Positions 26,901 to 35,109 of a stretch of 64,000 bases of DNA are shown piece after piece. The stretch covers positions 216,586-280,585 of the forward strand of contig NZ_SCNN01000008.1 of NCBI RefSeq assembly GCF_005503535.1, written 5' to 3'. The position numbers were made by a program, and so were the translations under genes. The notes beneath the pieces were generated by a model. The model had not been told where the DNA came from. It did no database searches and was given only the letters and a program-made list of their open reading frames with translations. This stretch comes from Mesorhizobium comanense. Its GTDB lineage: Bacteria; Pseudomonadota; Alphaproteobacteria; Rhizobiales; Rhizobiaceae. The stretch's first letter is position 1; each line of letters opens with the position of its first letter.

Positions 26901-28803
26901 CAACGACAACGGCACCATCGACATCACCAATGCCGCCCGGGTCAATGCAGGCGGCAAGGGCATTGCCGCTTATACCTACGGTTCCAACGGCACCATTACC
27001 GTCAACAACAAAGGCGATGTCTATTCGGCAAATGAGGAAGGCATCTACGCCAAGACAAACGGCGCCGACGCCACGATCATCATCACCAATGACAGTGATG
27101 TTTACGGCAAGACTGCCGGCATCAGGGCCGATTCCATCGGCGGGTCCACCATCAATGTCGGCACGTCGGGCTATGTCGGCGCCGACAACTATCTCGCCAT
27201 CAAGTCCATGGCCGGGACGGCTCAGATCAACGACAACGGCATCATTGCCGGCCGCGTCGAATTGAGCGACGCCGGCAATGTCATGAACATCAACGACAAG
27301 GGCGTCTTCCGGGCCTTCACCGACAGCAAATTCGGCGCCGGCAATGACACGCTCTACAATTCCGGCATCGTCAACGCGTCAGGCAGCTATTTCGGGTCTG
27401 CACCAAACACGGTCAGCATCACCGGCCTTGAGAATTTCGTCAACGGCAGCCTTGGTTCCGGCCGAGGCATGACAACGATGATCGACGGCGTGGTCGGCGA
27501 CAAGCTCACCACCTCCGGCAACTTCACCGGCCGGGGCAATTCCAAGCTCGGTGTCGACACAAACTTTGCGAACAACACTTCGGACACGCTGACGATCGGC
27601 GGCAACTCCTACGGCCACACCAATCTGGTGGTGAACGTCACCGCGATCGCGCCCGGCGTGCCGACCGCGACCTTCATCCCGGTCGTCACCGTCACCGGCA
27701 CGACGTCGGACAGCAATTTCGACGTCCCCGCCCCGGTCAACGCCGGTCTCTTCGCCTACGACCTGTTCCTGCAGGGCAACCAGCATGGCCTGCGCTATGT
27801 CGGCCTCGGCAACGCCGCCTTCGAACTGCCCGCCGGCATCACCGGCGCGCAGGATGTGTGGGAGGACACCACCGGCTTCTGGCAGGACCGCATGGCCGAC
27901 CTGCGCAGCGACGCCACCGGCACCCACAATGCCGACATGCCGGAAGAACATCTCGCCGCCCGCATGGGCGGTGTGTGGGCCCGCGCGATGGGCGACTGGT
28001 CGAGCCGCGACGCCGATACCAGCTATACCGATCCGATCTCGCAGCAGACGGAAACGCTCAATCTCGACCGCAGGCAGCGCACCGGCGCCTTCCTCGGCGG
28101 CATCGACATGGGCCTGCAGGGCGTGGCCGGCGGCGACATGCTGTTCGGCGTCATGGCCGGCTATGTCACCTCCACGCTCGACTTCACGGCGACCGGCGAC
28201 AGCTGGACCTACAAGGGCGGCACGGTCGGCGCTTATGCCACCTACATCAATGGCGGCTTCTACCTCGATGGCCTCGTCAAGGCGGACTTCCTCAACGTCG
28301 ACATCAACGACGGCCAGGGCGCCATCGGCGACAAGGCGAGCACCAACGCCACCAATATCGGCGTGCGCCTCGACACCGGCTACCGCGTCGGCATGGGCTG
28401 GGGCTTCATAGAGCCGCAGGCCAGCCTGCAATGGGTCCACACCAATATGGACTCGGTCTCGATCTTCGGCGGCGCCGTCGACTTCCAGAACGGCAGCAGC
28501 GGCCGCGCCAAGATCGGCGTGCGCGTCGGCACCGACTTGCAGATGAACGGCTTGACCGTGACACCCGACCTGACGCTGAGCGTGTGGAACCACTTCGGCA
28601 GCACCAACTCCGTCAACATCGACTTCCCCGGCAATGCCTTCTCGGCGACCGACAGCGCCGGCAACGGCACGTTTGGTGAAGTCGGCGTCGGCGTGAATGT
28701 AGCGAGCGCCAACAACTGGTCCGGCGTGGTGCGCGGCAGTGTCCGCTTCGGCGACCACTACAGCGCCGGTTCCATCGGCGCGTCCGTCCGCTACGGCTGG
28801 TAG
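23938..28803 (+). CDS. Large autotransporter (type Va) with repetitive beta-helix passenger
   Basis: A 1621-residue surface protein. The extended signal sequence runs to about residue 46 (hydrophobic LLLLGTALGSTLIAF, then SPSLAAN). The passenger is Gly/Asn/Thr/Ser-rich with many SG-x-I-x-TG and ITNSG units, typical of a beta-helix. From residue 203 it contains four copies of a 229-residue unit; copies 2 and 3 are almost identical. A non-repeat linker (about 970-1330) leads to the autotransporter barrel (about 1340-1621), starting ARMGGVWARAMGDWS and ending in the outer-membrane signature SVRYGW. Family knowledge: such proteins act in adhesion or aggregation, and insertion needs Bam with help from TamAB, which is encoded in this window. 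The ligand is unknown. Confidence 0.93.
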   Translation: MGLSAGSDAAFSRGNVQSCPRRRHLLLLGTALGSTLIAFSASPSLAANCTQPASPSPITVTGAATPIACTNTVPRTATVAGDNAIGIVTTGNGNTVDITNSGLLTTNSTALIPGPSFAQSKGARGIYAGTNGIGADITINNTGAINSYSDSIKAVSAATSGPVSSSDTHISITNSGALNAGPNAEGIFANASYGSNNAVTINNSGAIQTGASASLSGTSSGIFADVDGDNGKINVTNSAAISTSGASAAGISAIASYYHGDNSSIVINNKAAGTITTTGASAYGIFAQAGSINPNNSPPNPDNGGTIKITNAATISAGYTGVAGFTYGSGGNITIDNKGNITSGTGGADGSDGIKASANSGNSTITVTNSGNIDTTSGGDKSVGIEAVNGPGFTGSNLAISVTNSGNITTGAESAGIKAASTGDNGSVTVDNSGAIQTGASVSTIGGSTGIFADADGDNTKVSVTNNGAISTIGTSAAGISAIANYYHGNNGSVVVNNKAGGTITTTGNEAYGIFAQAGSINPTNSPPNPDNGGTVKITNAATISAGYMGVAGFTYGSGGNITIDNKGNITSGTGGANGSDGIKASANSGNSTITVTNSGNIDTTSGGDKSVGIEAVNGPGFTGSNLAISVTNSGNITTGAESAGIKAASTGNNGSVTVDNSGAIQTGASVSTIGGSTGIFADADGDNTKVSVTNNGAISTIGTSAAGISAIANYYHGNNGSVVVNNKAGGTITTTGNEAYGIFAQAGSVNPTNSPPNPDNGGTVKITNAATVRAGYMGVAGFTYGNGGNITIDNKGDITSGTGGAGGSDGIKAFIHGNDTTITVTNSGDIDTTAGGLKSVGIQALGGSASTNSNVNISITNSGDIRTAQNSVGIFGNAGGLDAVVTIDNSGRIETGASTSTSGGSSGIFADVDGENGQVNVTNNGAIVTTGLTAAGISAIANYYNGNNGSIVINNKAGGVITTTGSDASGISAIAGSLNAVGTGPNSNDNGTIDITNAARVNAGGKGIAAYTYGSNGTITVNNKGDVYSANEEGIYAKTNGADATIIITNDSDVYGKTAGIRADSIGGSTINVGTSGYVGADNYLAIKSMAGTAQINDNGIIAGRVELSDAGNVMNINDKGVFRAFTDSKFGAGNDTLYNSGIVNASGSYFGSAPNTVSITGLENFVNGSLGSGRGMTTMIDGVVGDKLTTSGNFTGRGNSKLGVDTNFANNTSDTLTIGGNSYGHTNLVVNVTAIAPGVPTATFIPVVTVTGTTSDSNFDVPAPVNAGLFAYDLFLQGNQHGLRYVGLGNAAFELPAGITGAQDVWEDTTGFWQDRMADLRSDATGTHNADMPEEHLAARMGGVWARAMGDWSSRDADTSYTDPISQQTETLNLDRRQRTGAFLGGIDMGLQGVAGGDMLFGVMAGYVTSTLDFTATGDSWTYKGGTVGAYATYINGGFYLDGLVKADFLNVDINDGQGAIGDKASTNATNIGVRLDTGYRVGMGWGFIEPQASLQWVHTNMDSVSIFGGAVDFQNGSSGRAKIGVRVGTDLQMNGLTVTPDLTLSVWNHFGSTNSVNIDFPGNAFSATDSAGNGTFGEVGVGVNVASANNWSGVVRGSVRFGDHYSAGSIGASVRYGW
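24544..27135 (+). repeat. Four tandem 687-bp repeats within the autotransporter passenger
   Basis: The same AACAGCGGC...ATC(C/G)AGACCGG motif starts at 24544, 25231, 25918 and 26605. The spacing is exactly 687 bp (229 codons) each time. Copies 2 and 3 differ at only scattered positions. Copy 1 is more diverged, and copy 4 drifts and loses similarity after about 27135. Residues before 24544 also match the end of the unit weakly. The pattern points to recent duplication of a middle unit and makes the locus prone to copy-number change by recombination. Confidence 0.9.
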
Positions 28804-28811
28804 CCGGTCAG

Positions 28812-28867
28812 GTCCTGGCTGAAATGCTTGCGCCGGCCCTCGTGGCCGGCGTAGTCATGACCAGGAC
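28812..28867 (+). terminator. Nested hairpin after the autotransporter gene
   Basis: An outer stem GTCCTGG/CCAGGAC (28812-28818 and 28861-28867) encloses a strong inner stem CGCCGGCC-CTCGT-GGCCGGCG (28831-28851). It starts 9 nt after the stop codon. There is no U-run, so it may be an RNA-stabilising hairpin or a Rho-assisted terminator. Confidence 0.45.
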
Positions 28868-28905
28868 AATTTCGGGAAAACGTTGAGCAGTTGCCGTTCA
28901 GGGCT

Positions 28906-30039
28906 ATGTCAGACAAAGCTCTGAAGTCCATCCATGGAGCGAGCGTGAACACACCCAAGGCCGCCGACGAAGCCACCGCAAACCCGGCGCAGGCGGAGCC
29001 GGCCGAGCAGCAGACCAATGTCTCGCTGTCGCGCGGCTTCATCGCCTGGCTGGAGACGGCGAACTGTTCCCTGGCCTTCACCTCCTACCAGACCGGACAA
29101 TTGTTCCTCGTCGGCCTGACCGCCGACAAGAAGGCCTCGATCCACCAGACCAGCTTCACCAGGGCCATGGGCGTCACCATTGCCGGCCAGCGCATCATCC
29201 TGGCTTCCGACATCGCGGTGTGGCGGCTGGAGAACATTCTTGGGCCCGGCCAGGTCGCCAACAATGTCTACGACCGCATGTATGTGCCCCGCGCGGCCTC
29301 CTACACGGGAGACCTCGACATTCACGAGCTGGCGGTGCGCGAGGACGGCCAGATCGTCTTCATCAACACCAAGTTCTCGTGCCTGGCGACGCTCAGCCCG
29401 ACGCATTCCTTCCGGCCGCTATGGAAGCCTTCCTTCATCAGCAAGCTTGTGCCGGAGGACCGCTGCCACCTCAATGGCCTCGCCATGCAGAACGGGCGCG
29501 CCCGCTATGTCAGCGCCATCAGCCGCTCGGACTCGGTCAGCGGCTGGCGCGACCGCCGCTGGGAAGGCGGCATGATCATCGATATCACCGAGGATAAGGT
29601 CGTGGTCGACGACCTGTCGATGCCGCACTCGCCGCGCGTCCATGACGGCGCGCTGTGGGTGCTGGATTCCGGCCGCGGCTTCCTGGTGCGCATCGATCCG
29701 AAGACCGGCGAGAAGCAGAACATAGCCTTCTGCCCCGGCTTCCTGCGCGGCCTGAGCTTCCACGGCCGCTTTGCCATGGTCACCACGTCGCTGCCGCGCG
29801 ACGGCCTGTTCAAGGACCTGCCGCTCCAGGCCAATCTCGAGGCGCGCGACGCCGAGCCGCGTTGCGCGCTCTACATCATCGACCTGCACACCGGCGGCAT
29901 CGCCGAATGGATCGAGCTCAAGGGACATATCACCGAGCTGTTCGACATTTCAGTCATTCCCGCCTGCCGCTGCCCCTCCTCGGTGCCGCTCAACAGCCCC
30001 AACATGGCCTCGCTGATCACCATAGACAGCGAAGCCTGA
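28906..30039 (+). CDS. TIGR03032/DUF4915-family protein, function unknown
   Basis: About 377 residues with no signal peptide. The first 35 residues are low-complexity (Ala, Pro, Glu, Gln). The rest looks like a beta-propeller-type protein of the TIGR03032 family, which has been discussed as a possible modifying enzyme or sensor; its role is not established. Visible family features are SRGFIAWLETANCSLAFTSY near residue 45, MYVPRAASYTGDLDIHEL near 127 and the HDGALWVLDSGRG motif near 245. I chose the ATG at 28906; a TTG at 28891 is also in frame. It lies about 100 bp after the autotransporter, beyond a hairpin, and is likely a separate unit. Confidence 0.7.
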   Translation: MSDKALKSIHGASVNTPKAADEATANPAQAEPAEQQTNVSLSRGFIAWLETANCSLAFTSYQTGQLFLVGLTADKKASIHQTSFTRAMGVTIAGQRIILASDIAVWRLENILGPGQVANNVYDRMYVPRAASYTGDLDIHELAVREDGQIVFINTKFSCLATLSPTHSFRPLWKPSFISKLVPEDRCHLNGLAMQNGRARYVSAISRSDSVSGWRDRRWEGGMIIDITEDKVVVDDLSMPHSPRVHDGALWVLDSGRGFLVRIDPKTGEKQNIAFCPGFLRGLSFHGRFAMVTTSLPRDGLFKDLPLQANLEARDAEPRCALYIIDLHTGGIAEWIELKGHITELFDISVIPACRCPSSVPLNSPNMASLITIDSEA

Positions 30040-30104
30040 GCGGCCAGCAGCCGCCTCCCACCACAACGCCTGCCCCCGGCGGGCCCTCGGCCTGAGTGAA
30101 CCGC

Positions 30105-30179
30105 GGGCAAATTTGCCCCGGGCGCAAGGGAGGAAGAAATTTCTCATCGGAGCCAAATGCCGTCGAAGATTTTCTTCGA
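30105..30179 (+). promoter_or_regulatory. Three palindromes upstream of the sulfate importer operon
   Basis: In the 219-bp gap before the sulfate-binding protein gene stand GGGCAAATTTGCCC (30105-30118), a perfect 14-bp palindrome; AGAAATTTCT (30135-30144), also perfect; and TCGAAGA-TTT-TCTTCGA (30163-30179), a perfect 7-bp stem. They lie 80-154 bp before the start codon at 30259. They could be operators for a sulfur regulator (LysR or Rrf2 type) or leader RNA hairpins. An AT-rich stretch follows (30190-30235) and may hold the promoter. Confidence 0.45.
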
Positions 30180-30258
30180 AGGGGCAAAAAAGGCAACATT
30201 CAATGCATCTTATTTCTATCAATTCGCTAGATTTGGCGCGGGTTCAACGGAGGCAGAA

Positions 30259-31287
30259 ATGACCAAACCTCATTTCCGGAAACTGCTCGGCGCGCTGGTC
30301 GCCACATCTGTCCAGTTCGGCACGCTCGGTTTCGCGTTCGCCGACACCACCATCCTCAACGTGTCCTACGATCCGACGCGCGAGCTCTACAAGGCCTATG
30401 ACGAGGCCTTCGCCGCGCACTGGAAGGCCGAGACCGGCGAGACGGTGACGATCCAGCAGTCGCATGGCGGATCGGGCGCGCAGGCGCGTGCCGTGATCGA
30501 CGGCCTCGACGCCGATGTGGTGACGCTGGCGCTCGAGGGCGACATCAACGCCATCGTCTCCAAGTCGAAGAAGATCAACCCCGACTGGCGCACGAAATTC
30601 GAAAACAATTCAGCGCCTTACACCTCCACGATCATCTTTCTCGTGCGCAAGGGCAACCCCAAGGGCATCCATGACTGGGGCGATCTCGTCAAGGACGGCG
30701 TCCAGGTGATCACGCCCAACCCCAAGACGTCAGGTGGCGCGCGCTGGAACTATCTGGCCGCCTGGGCCTACGCCAATGCCAATGACGGCGGCGACGAGGC
30801 CAAGACCAAGGAGTTCGTCGGCAAGCTCTACGCCAATGCCCCGGTGCTCGACACCGGCGCGCGCGGCTCGACCGTCACCTTCGCGCAAAAAGGCCTCGGC
30901 GACGTGCTGATCGCCTGGGAGAACGACGCCTATCTGGCGCTCGACGAATTCGGCGCCGACAATTTCGACATCATCTATCCGCCGACCTCCATCCTGGCCG
31001 AGCCGCCGGTCGCCGTGGTCGATGCCAACGTCGACGCCAGGGGCACGCGCAAGGTGGCCGAGGCCTATCTGAACTACCTTTATTCCAAGGAAGGCCAGAC
31101 CATCATCGCCAAGAACCACTACCGGCCGTCCAAGCCCGAACTGGTGCCGGCCGAGGATCTCGCCAAGCTGCCGCCGATCAAGCTGATCACCATCGACGAT
31201 CCGCTTTTCGGCGGCTGGAAGAAGGCACAGCCTTATCATTTCGGCGACGGTGGTATATTCGACCAGATCTACAAGCCGGCCCAGTAA
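30259..31287 (+). CDS. Sulfate-binding periplasmic protein of the CysTWA importer
   Basis: Periplasmic receptor for sulfate or thiosulfate (Sbp/CysP family), 342 residues. A signal peptide (cleavage near FAFADTT, residue 31) is followed by the family start [47 protein letters not shown] follows, and [19 protein letters not shown] supplies typical ligand-contact residues. I chose the ATG at 30259 because a GGAGG site stands 8 nt upstream and a signal peptide follows at once. An upstream in-frame ATG at 30157 would add a non-signal extension. The first gene of sbp-cysT-cysW-cysA. A second homologue lies at 35317-36303. Confidence 0.92.
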   Translation: MTKPHFRKLLGALVATSVQFGTLGFAFADTTILNVSYDPTRELYKAYDEAFAAHWKAETGETVTIQQSHGGSGAQARAVIDGLDADVVTLALEGDINAIVSKSKKINPDWRTKFENNSAPYTSTIIFLVRKGNPKGIHDWGDLVKDGVQVITPNPKTSGGARWNYLAAWAYANANDGGDEAKTKEFVGKLYANAPVLDTGARGSTVTFAQKGLGDVLIAWENDAYLALDEFGADNFDIIYPPTSILAEPPVAVVDANVDARGTRKVAEAYLNYLYSKEGQTIIAKNHYRPSKPELVPAEDLAKLPPIKLITIDDPLFGGWKKAQPYHFGDGGIFDQIYKPAQ

Positions 31288-31309
31288 GCTAAACCTAGAT
31301 CAGGACGAC

Positions 31310-32161
31310 ATGACCACAGCACCCGCGCAGGCGGGGTGGCGATTCAGACAGCCGAGCGTCATTCCGGGTTTCGGATTGACGCTCGGCTTCTCGCTTGCCT
31401 ACCTCACCCTCATCATCCTCATCCCGCTGTCCGGGCTGATCTGGCGTTCGGCCTCGCTTGGCTGGGTCGATTTCTGGGCCATTGCCTCGGATCGCCGCAC
31501 GATCAACGCGCTCCAGATCAGCTTCGGCACCGCTTTCATCGCGGCTGCCGTCAATGTCGTCTTCGGCACGCTCGTCGCCTGGGTGCTGGTGCGCTACCGT
31601 TTTCCCGGCCGGCGCATCGTCGATGCCATGGTCGACCTGCCTTTCGCGCTGCCGACGGCTGTGGCCGGCATAGCGCTCACCACGCTCTACGCGCCGAATG
31701 GCTGGATCGGCAAACTGCTGATGCCGCTTGGGCTGAAGGTCGCCTACACACCGCTCGGCATCGTCATCGCGCTGATTTTCATCGGCCTGCCCTTCGTCGT
31801 GCGCACCGTGCAGCCGATCATGGAAGAGATCGACAAGGAAGTGGAGGAAGCAGCCGCCACGCTCGGCGCGAGCCGCTTCCAGATCATCACCCGCATCCTG
31901 TTTCCGGGACTGGCGCCGGCCATCATCACCGGCTTTTCGCTCGCCTTCGCGCGCGGTGTCGGCGAATACGGCTCGGTCATCTTCATCGCCGGCAATCTGC
32001 CTTACAAATCCGAGATCGCGCCATTGCTCATCGTCATCCGGCTCGAGGAATACAATTACCCCGCGGCAACCGCGATCGCGGCAATCATGCTGGCGCTGTC
32101 GTTCCTCATGCTGTTGATCGTCAATCTGGTGCAGACATGGAGCCGCAAGCGCTATGGCTGA
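31310..32161 (+). CDS. cysT: Sulfate/thiosulfate ABC transporter permease CysT
   Basis: Inner-membrane permease, 283 residues, partner of CysW. It has about six membrane helices starting FGLTLGFSLAYLTLIILIPL. The CysT/CysU signature LPFALPTAVAGIALTTLYA is near residue 120, and the EAA-type loop is EVEEAAATLGASRFQIITRIL near 180. The start at 31310 has AGGA 5 nt before it, 22 bp after the stop codon of the binding-protein gene. The in-frame codon at 31250 would overlap that gene and is rejected. The 3' end overlaps cysW by 8 bp. Confidence 0.93.
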   Translation: MTTAPAQAGWRFRQPSVIPGFGLTLGFSLAYLTLIILIPLSGLIWRSASLGWVDFWAIASDRRTINALQISFGTAFIAAAVNVVFGTLVAWVLVRYRFPGRRIVDAMVDLPFALPTAVAGIALTTLYAPNGWIGKLLMPLGLKVAYTPLGIVIALIFIGLPFVVRTVQPIMEEIDKEVEEAAATLGASRFQIITRILFPGLAPAIITGFSLAFARGVGEYGSVIFIAGNLPYKSEIAPLLIVIRLEEYNYPAATAIAAIMLALSFLMLLIVNLVQTWSRKRYG

Positions 32162-33038
32162 CCCCGAGATCAAGTCCTGGGAACCGCATCACGACAGCAA
32201 ATCGGCGGCGGTGACCGAAAGCCGGCCGGCGCAGGCCGTGCTGATGGCGATCGTCTTCGTCTTCCTCGCCGTTTTCCTGTTGCTGCCGCTGATCATCGTC
32301 TTCAAGGAAGCCTTCGCCAAGGGCATCGGCACCTATCTGCAATCGCTTGGTGACGCCGACACCCGTTCCGCGATCCGGCTGACCCTGCTTGTCGCGGCGA
32401 TCTCCGTGCCGCTCAACATCGTCTTCGGCATTTCCGCCGCCTGGGCGATCGCCAAGTTCGAATTCAAGGGCAAGGCCTTCCTCACCACGCTGATCGACCT
32501 GCCCTTCTCGGTCTCACCCGTCATTTCGGGTTTGGTCTATGTTCTTCTGTTCGGCGCCCAGGGCCTGCTCGGCGAGTGGCTGAAGGCGCATGGCATCCAG
32601 ATCCTGTTCGCCGTGCCCGGCATTGTGCTCGCCACAGTCTTCGTCACCTTCCCCTTCGTTGCTCGCGAACTGATCCCGCTGATGCAGGAACAGGGCAATG
32701 GCGACGAGGAAGCCGCGCTTTCGCTCGGCGCCAATGGCTGGCAGACCTTCTGGTATGTGACGCTGCCCAACGTTAAATGGGGCCTGCTCTATGGCGTCCT
32801 GCTCTGCAACGCGCGCGCCATGGGCGAGTTCGGCGCGGTCTCCGTGGTGTCAGGCCATATCAGGGGCCTGACCAACACCATGCCGCTGCACGTCGAAATC
32901 CTCTACAACGAATACAACGCCGTCGGCGCTTTCACCGTTGCCTCCTTGCTTGCCGGACTGGCGCTTGTCACGCTGGTCTTGAAAACACTGCTCGAGATGC
33001 GCTACGGCGCCGAACTCGCCGCGACGCGCGGACACTAA
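32154..33038 (+). CDS. cysW: Sulfate/thiosulfate ABC transporter permease CysW
   Basis: Second permease of the sulfate importer, 294 residues, membrane-embedded. Family features include FVFLAVFLLLPLIIVFKEAFAKG in helix 1, LPFSVSPVISGLVYVLLFG near residue 120, and DEEAALSLGANGWQTFWYVT as the coupling loop. It overlaps cysT by 8 bp, which suggests coupled translation, and is separated from cysA by a palindromic repeat of about 50 bp. Confidence 0.93.
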   Translation: MADPEIKSWEPHHDSKSAAVTESRPAQAVLMAIVFVFLAVFLLLPLIIVFKEAFAKGIGTYLQSLGDADTRSAIRLTLLVAAISVPLNIVFGISAAWAIAKFEFKGKAFLTTLIDLPFSVSPVISGLVYVLLFGAQGLLGEWLKAHGIQILFAVPGIVLATVFVTFPFVARELIPLMQEQGNGDEEAALSLGANGWQTFWYVTLPNVKWGLLYGVLLCNARAMGEFGAVSVVSGHIRGLTNTMPLHVEILYNEYNAVGAFTVASLLAGLALVTLVLKTLLEMRYGAELAATRGH

Positions 33039-33087
33039 TGCATGTCGCCCAAAAGTGGAGACCGGTTTTTGGGGACAACGACATGCA
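33039..33087. repeat. Short palindromic intergenic repeat between cysW and cysA
   Basis: The outer arms TGCATGTCG (33039-33047) and CGACATGCA (33079-33087) are perfect complements. An inner stem, CCCAAAA and TTTTGGG (33048-33054 and 33067-33073), lies within. I recall similar TGCATGTCGCCCAAAA palindromes as common in Mesorhizobium and related genomes. It starts right at the cysW stop codon, inside the operon, and could fold in the mRNA and tune cysA expression. Confidence 0.75.
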
Positions 33088-33109
33088 TGCACTAAAAAAG
33101 GTTCTTTAG

Positions 33110-34150
33110 ATGGAAGTTCGCGTTGCCAATGTCCGCAAGGAGTTCGAGCGCTTTCCGGCGCTCCACGATGTCTCGCTCGACATCAAATCCGGCGAGCTGA
33201 TCGCGCTGCTGGGGCCATCCGGTTCCGGCAAGACGACGCTGCTGCGGCTGATCGCCGGGCTGGAACGGCCGACGCGCGGGAAAATCTTCTTCGGCGACGA
33301 GGACGCCTCGCAGAAGTCGATCCAGGAGCGCAATGTCGGCTTCGTCTTCCAGCACTACGCCCTGTTCCGGCACATGACGGTGGCCGACAATATCGGCTTC
33401 GGCCTTAAGGTTCGGCACGGAGCTTCGCGGCCGCCGGCGGCAGAAATCCGCCGCCGCGCTTCGGAGCTTCTCGACCTCGTCCAGCTTTCCGGTCTCGAAA
33501 AGCGCTATCCCGCGCAGCTCTCCGGCGGCCAGCGCCAACGCGTGGCGCTGGCGCGCGCCATGGCGATCGAACCCAAGGTGCTGTTGCTCGACGAGCCGTT
33601 CGGCGCGCTCGACGCGCAAGTGCGCCGGGAATTGCGCCGCTGGCTGCGGGAAATCCATGACGCCACCGGCCACACCACCGTCTTCGTCACCCATGACCAG
33701 GAAGAGGCGCTGGAGCTTGCCGACCGCGTCGTGGTGATGAGCCAGGGCCGCATCGAGCAGGTCGGCACCGCCGACGATATCTACGACACGCCGAACTCAC
33801 CCTTCGTCTACGGTTTCATCGGCGAATCCAGCTCGCTTCCGGTAAAGATCGAGAATGGCGAGATCTGGCTCGCAGACCGTCCGATCGGATTGCAGGCACC
33901 GCACGCACCGTCGGGCGACGCGACATTGTATTTCCGCCCCCACGATGTCGAATTGCTGGAGGGCTGCAGCGGCTGCATCGCCGGCACGGTCGCCGCCAGC
34001 CGCCGCGTCGCGGGCACGCGCCGCGTCGAACTGGAGATCGGCGGCGAACGCCAGCGGGTCGAGATCGAGCTGCCCGTCGACCATCCTGCGGCGCAGAAAA
34101 GCCGCGTCGCTTTCCGCCCTGGGCGCTGGAAACTGTTTCCGGCGGCCTGA
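33110..34150 (+). CDS. cysA: Sulfate/thiosulfate ABC transporter ATPase CysA
   Basis: Cytoplasmic ATPase that drives the CysTW channel, 346 residues. The ABC domain (about 1-235) has Walker [10 protein letters not shown], the Q-loop VFQHYALF, the signature LSGGQRQR, Walker [14 protein letters not shown] and the H-loop [13 protein letters not shown]. The C-terminal TOBE-like regulatory part holds [14 protein letters not shown], typical of CysA. It is the last gene of the sulfate operon, 71 bp after cysW across a palindromic repeat. No clear terminator follows within the 158 bp before the convergent toxin gene. Confidence 0.95.
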   Translation: MEVRVANVRKEFERFPALHDVSLDIKSGELIALLGPSGSGKTTLLRLIAGLERPTRGKIFFGDEDASQKSIQERNVGFVFQHYALFRHMTVADNIGFGLKVRHGASRPPAAEIRRRASELLDLVQLSGLEKRYPAQLSGGQRQRVALARAMAIEPKVLLLDEPFGALDAQVRRELRRWLREIHDATGHTTVFVTHDQEEALELADRVVVMSQGRIEQVGTADDIYDTPNSPFVYGFIGESSSLPVKIENGEIWLADRPIGLQAPHAPSGDATLYFRPHDVELLEGCSGCIAGTVAASRRVAGTRRVELEIGGERQRVEIELPVDHPAAQKSRVAFRPGRWKLFPAA

Positions 34151-34308
34151 TCCTCGGCTCAATGGCTGGCAGCCGGATCGTTGATCTCGGAAAGTGTTCT
34201 TCAATGGCAAGAGGTGCCGGCCTTTGGCCACCGGGCGAGCAACGCACCGAGGCCAAGGTTGCGGACCTGGTTCGATCATCAGACGATCGCTTTCGAGACT
34301 GACATCGC

Positions 34309-34794
34309 CTACCCCTTCACCAAGCCCTTCAAAGATAGGACCAGGATCATCGGGTTCTTCGGAGAGGCCGCGAAGCCGTAGTGCTCATAAAAGGCTTTCG
34401 CCTCATCCGATATGGCGTGAACAAAAATGCCACGAATTCCCAGGATCGTCGCGGCGTGGCCGGCGCGCCATACGGCATCTTGCAGCAGCGCAACGCCCAG
34501 CCCCTTTCCTTGCCAGCCTGCATCCACAGCAAGACGCCCAAGTACGACCATCGGGATGGGATCCGGCATATTCCGACGGATGGGGCCAGGCGCCGCGGCA
34601 AGATCAAGCCCACCCGAAGACAGGCAGCAGTAACCGACAACGCGCTCGCCTTCCGCGGCTACATAAGTCCGGGATGCGCCACTTACCTGGTTGGCCCGTG
34701 CCCGGCGGCGAAGCCATTGGTCGAGGCTTTCATTCCCGCTCTGGAAAAGCTCGAGATCGTGGTTCTCGGCCAGGGGCATGGGCTTTGACAGCAT
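34309..34794 (-). CDS. GNAT acetyltransferase toxin (TacT-like)
   Basis: Toxin of a type II toxin-antitoxin pair, 161 residues. In characterised homologues (TacT, AtaT, KacT) the enzyme acetylates the amino group of aminoacyl-tRNA and stops translation; here that is inferred. Typical marks are ESLDQWLRRRARANQ near residue 20, GASRTYVAAEGERVVGYCCL, then LGRLAVDAGWQGKGLG, where QGKGLG is the acetyl-CoA pyrophosphate loop. AKAFYEHYGF near 140 holds the likely catalytic Tyr. Its ATG immediately follows the antitoxin stop codon, so the two are translationally coupled. A start at codon 6 is possible. Confidence 0.9.
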   Translation of the reverse strand: MLSKPMPLAENHDLELFQSGNESLDQWLRRRARANQVSGASRTYVAAEGERVVGYCCLSSGGLDLAAAPGPIRRNMPDPIPMVVLGRLAVDAGWQGKGLGVALLQDAVWRAGHAATILGIRGIFVHAISDEAKAFYEHYGFAASPKNPMILVLSLKGLVKG

Positions 34795-35076
34795 TCAGTC
34801 CTGCCATGGCTTGGGCGCGTTCATCAGGCGCGCAAAAGCTTCCCCGCTCGGCGCTTCGTCAAGGATGTCGAGATAGTGCCGATAGCTCTCGGCATCCACC
34901 TTGATCAGGGTTTGGTCGAGTAGCGTGTCTTCAGCCGCGCGGTAGGCCGCGTCTATCATGAAGTCGGAGCGGGTTTTCCCGCGTATTTTCGCGGCGCGGT
35001 CAATCAGTACGCGCATGTCCTCTCGGATGCGCAGATTGACAGGCTTGGCATGGGTCTCAGGTGCGGCCTTTGTCAT
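34795..35076 (-). CDS. DUF1778 ribbon-helix-helix antitoxin (TacA-like)
   Basis: Antitoxin and autorepressor of the pair, 93 residues. The N-terminal ribbon-helix-helix is visible as VNLRIREDMRVLIDRAAKIR, followed by GKTRSDFMIDAAYRAAED, the conserved DUF1778 pattern. The C-terminal tail ending RLMNAPKPWQD should wrap the toxin and block acetyl-CoA binding. I chose the ATG at 35076, with AGGA upstream, rather than codon 35115, which would place translation through the probable promoter. A 15-bp palindrome 34 bp upstream is the likely operator. Confidence 0.9.
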   Translation of the reverse strand: MTKAAPETHAKPVNLRIREDMRVLIDRAAKIRGKTRSDFMIDAAYRAAEDTLLDQTLIKVDAESYRHYLDILDEAPSGEAFARLMNAPKPWQD

Positions 35077-35109
35077 GCAGGACTCCTTTTCGGCATGATA
35101 GCACCTTGC

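Noticed and set aside
24544..27135. CRISPR array or other spaced repeat
   Set aside because: The repeats are 687 bp, in frame, with no spacers, and translate into beta-helix units.
30040..30258. SAM or other riboswitch before the sulfate operon
   Set aside because: Only simple palindromes are visible. No multi-helix core or conserved riboswitch motif could be recognised by eye.
34225..34300. tRNA-like fragment or attachment site near GGTTCGATCATC after cysA
   Set aside because: A T-loop-like string is present, but no acceptor stem, anticodon stem or CCA end can be built around it.
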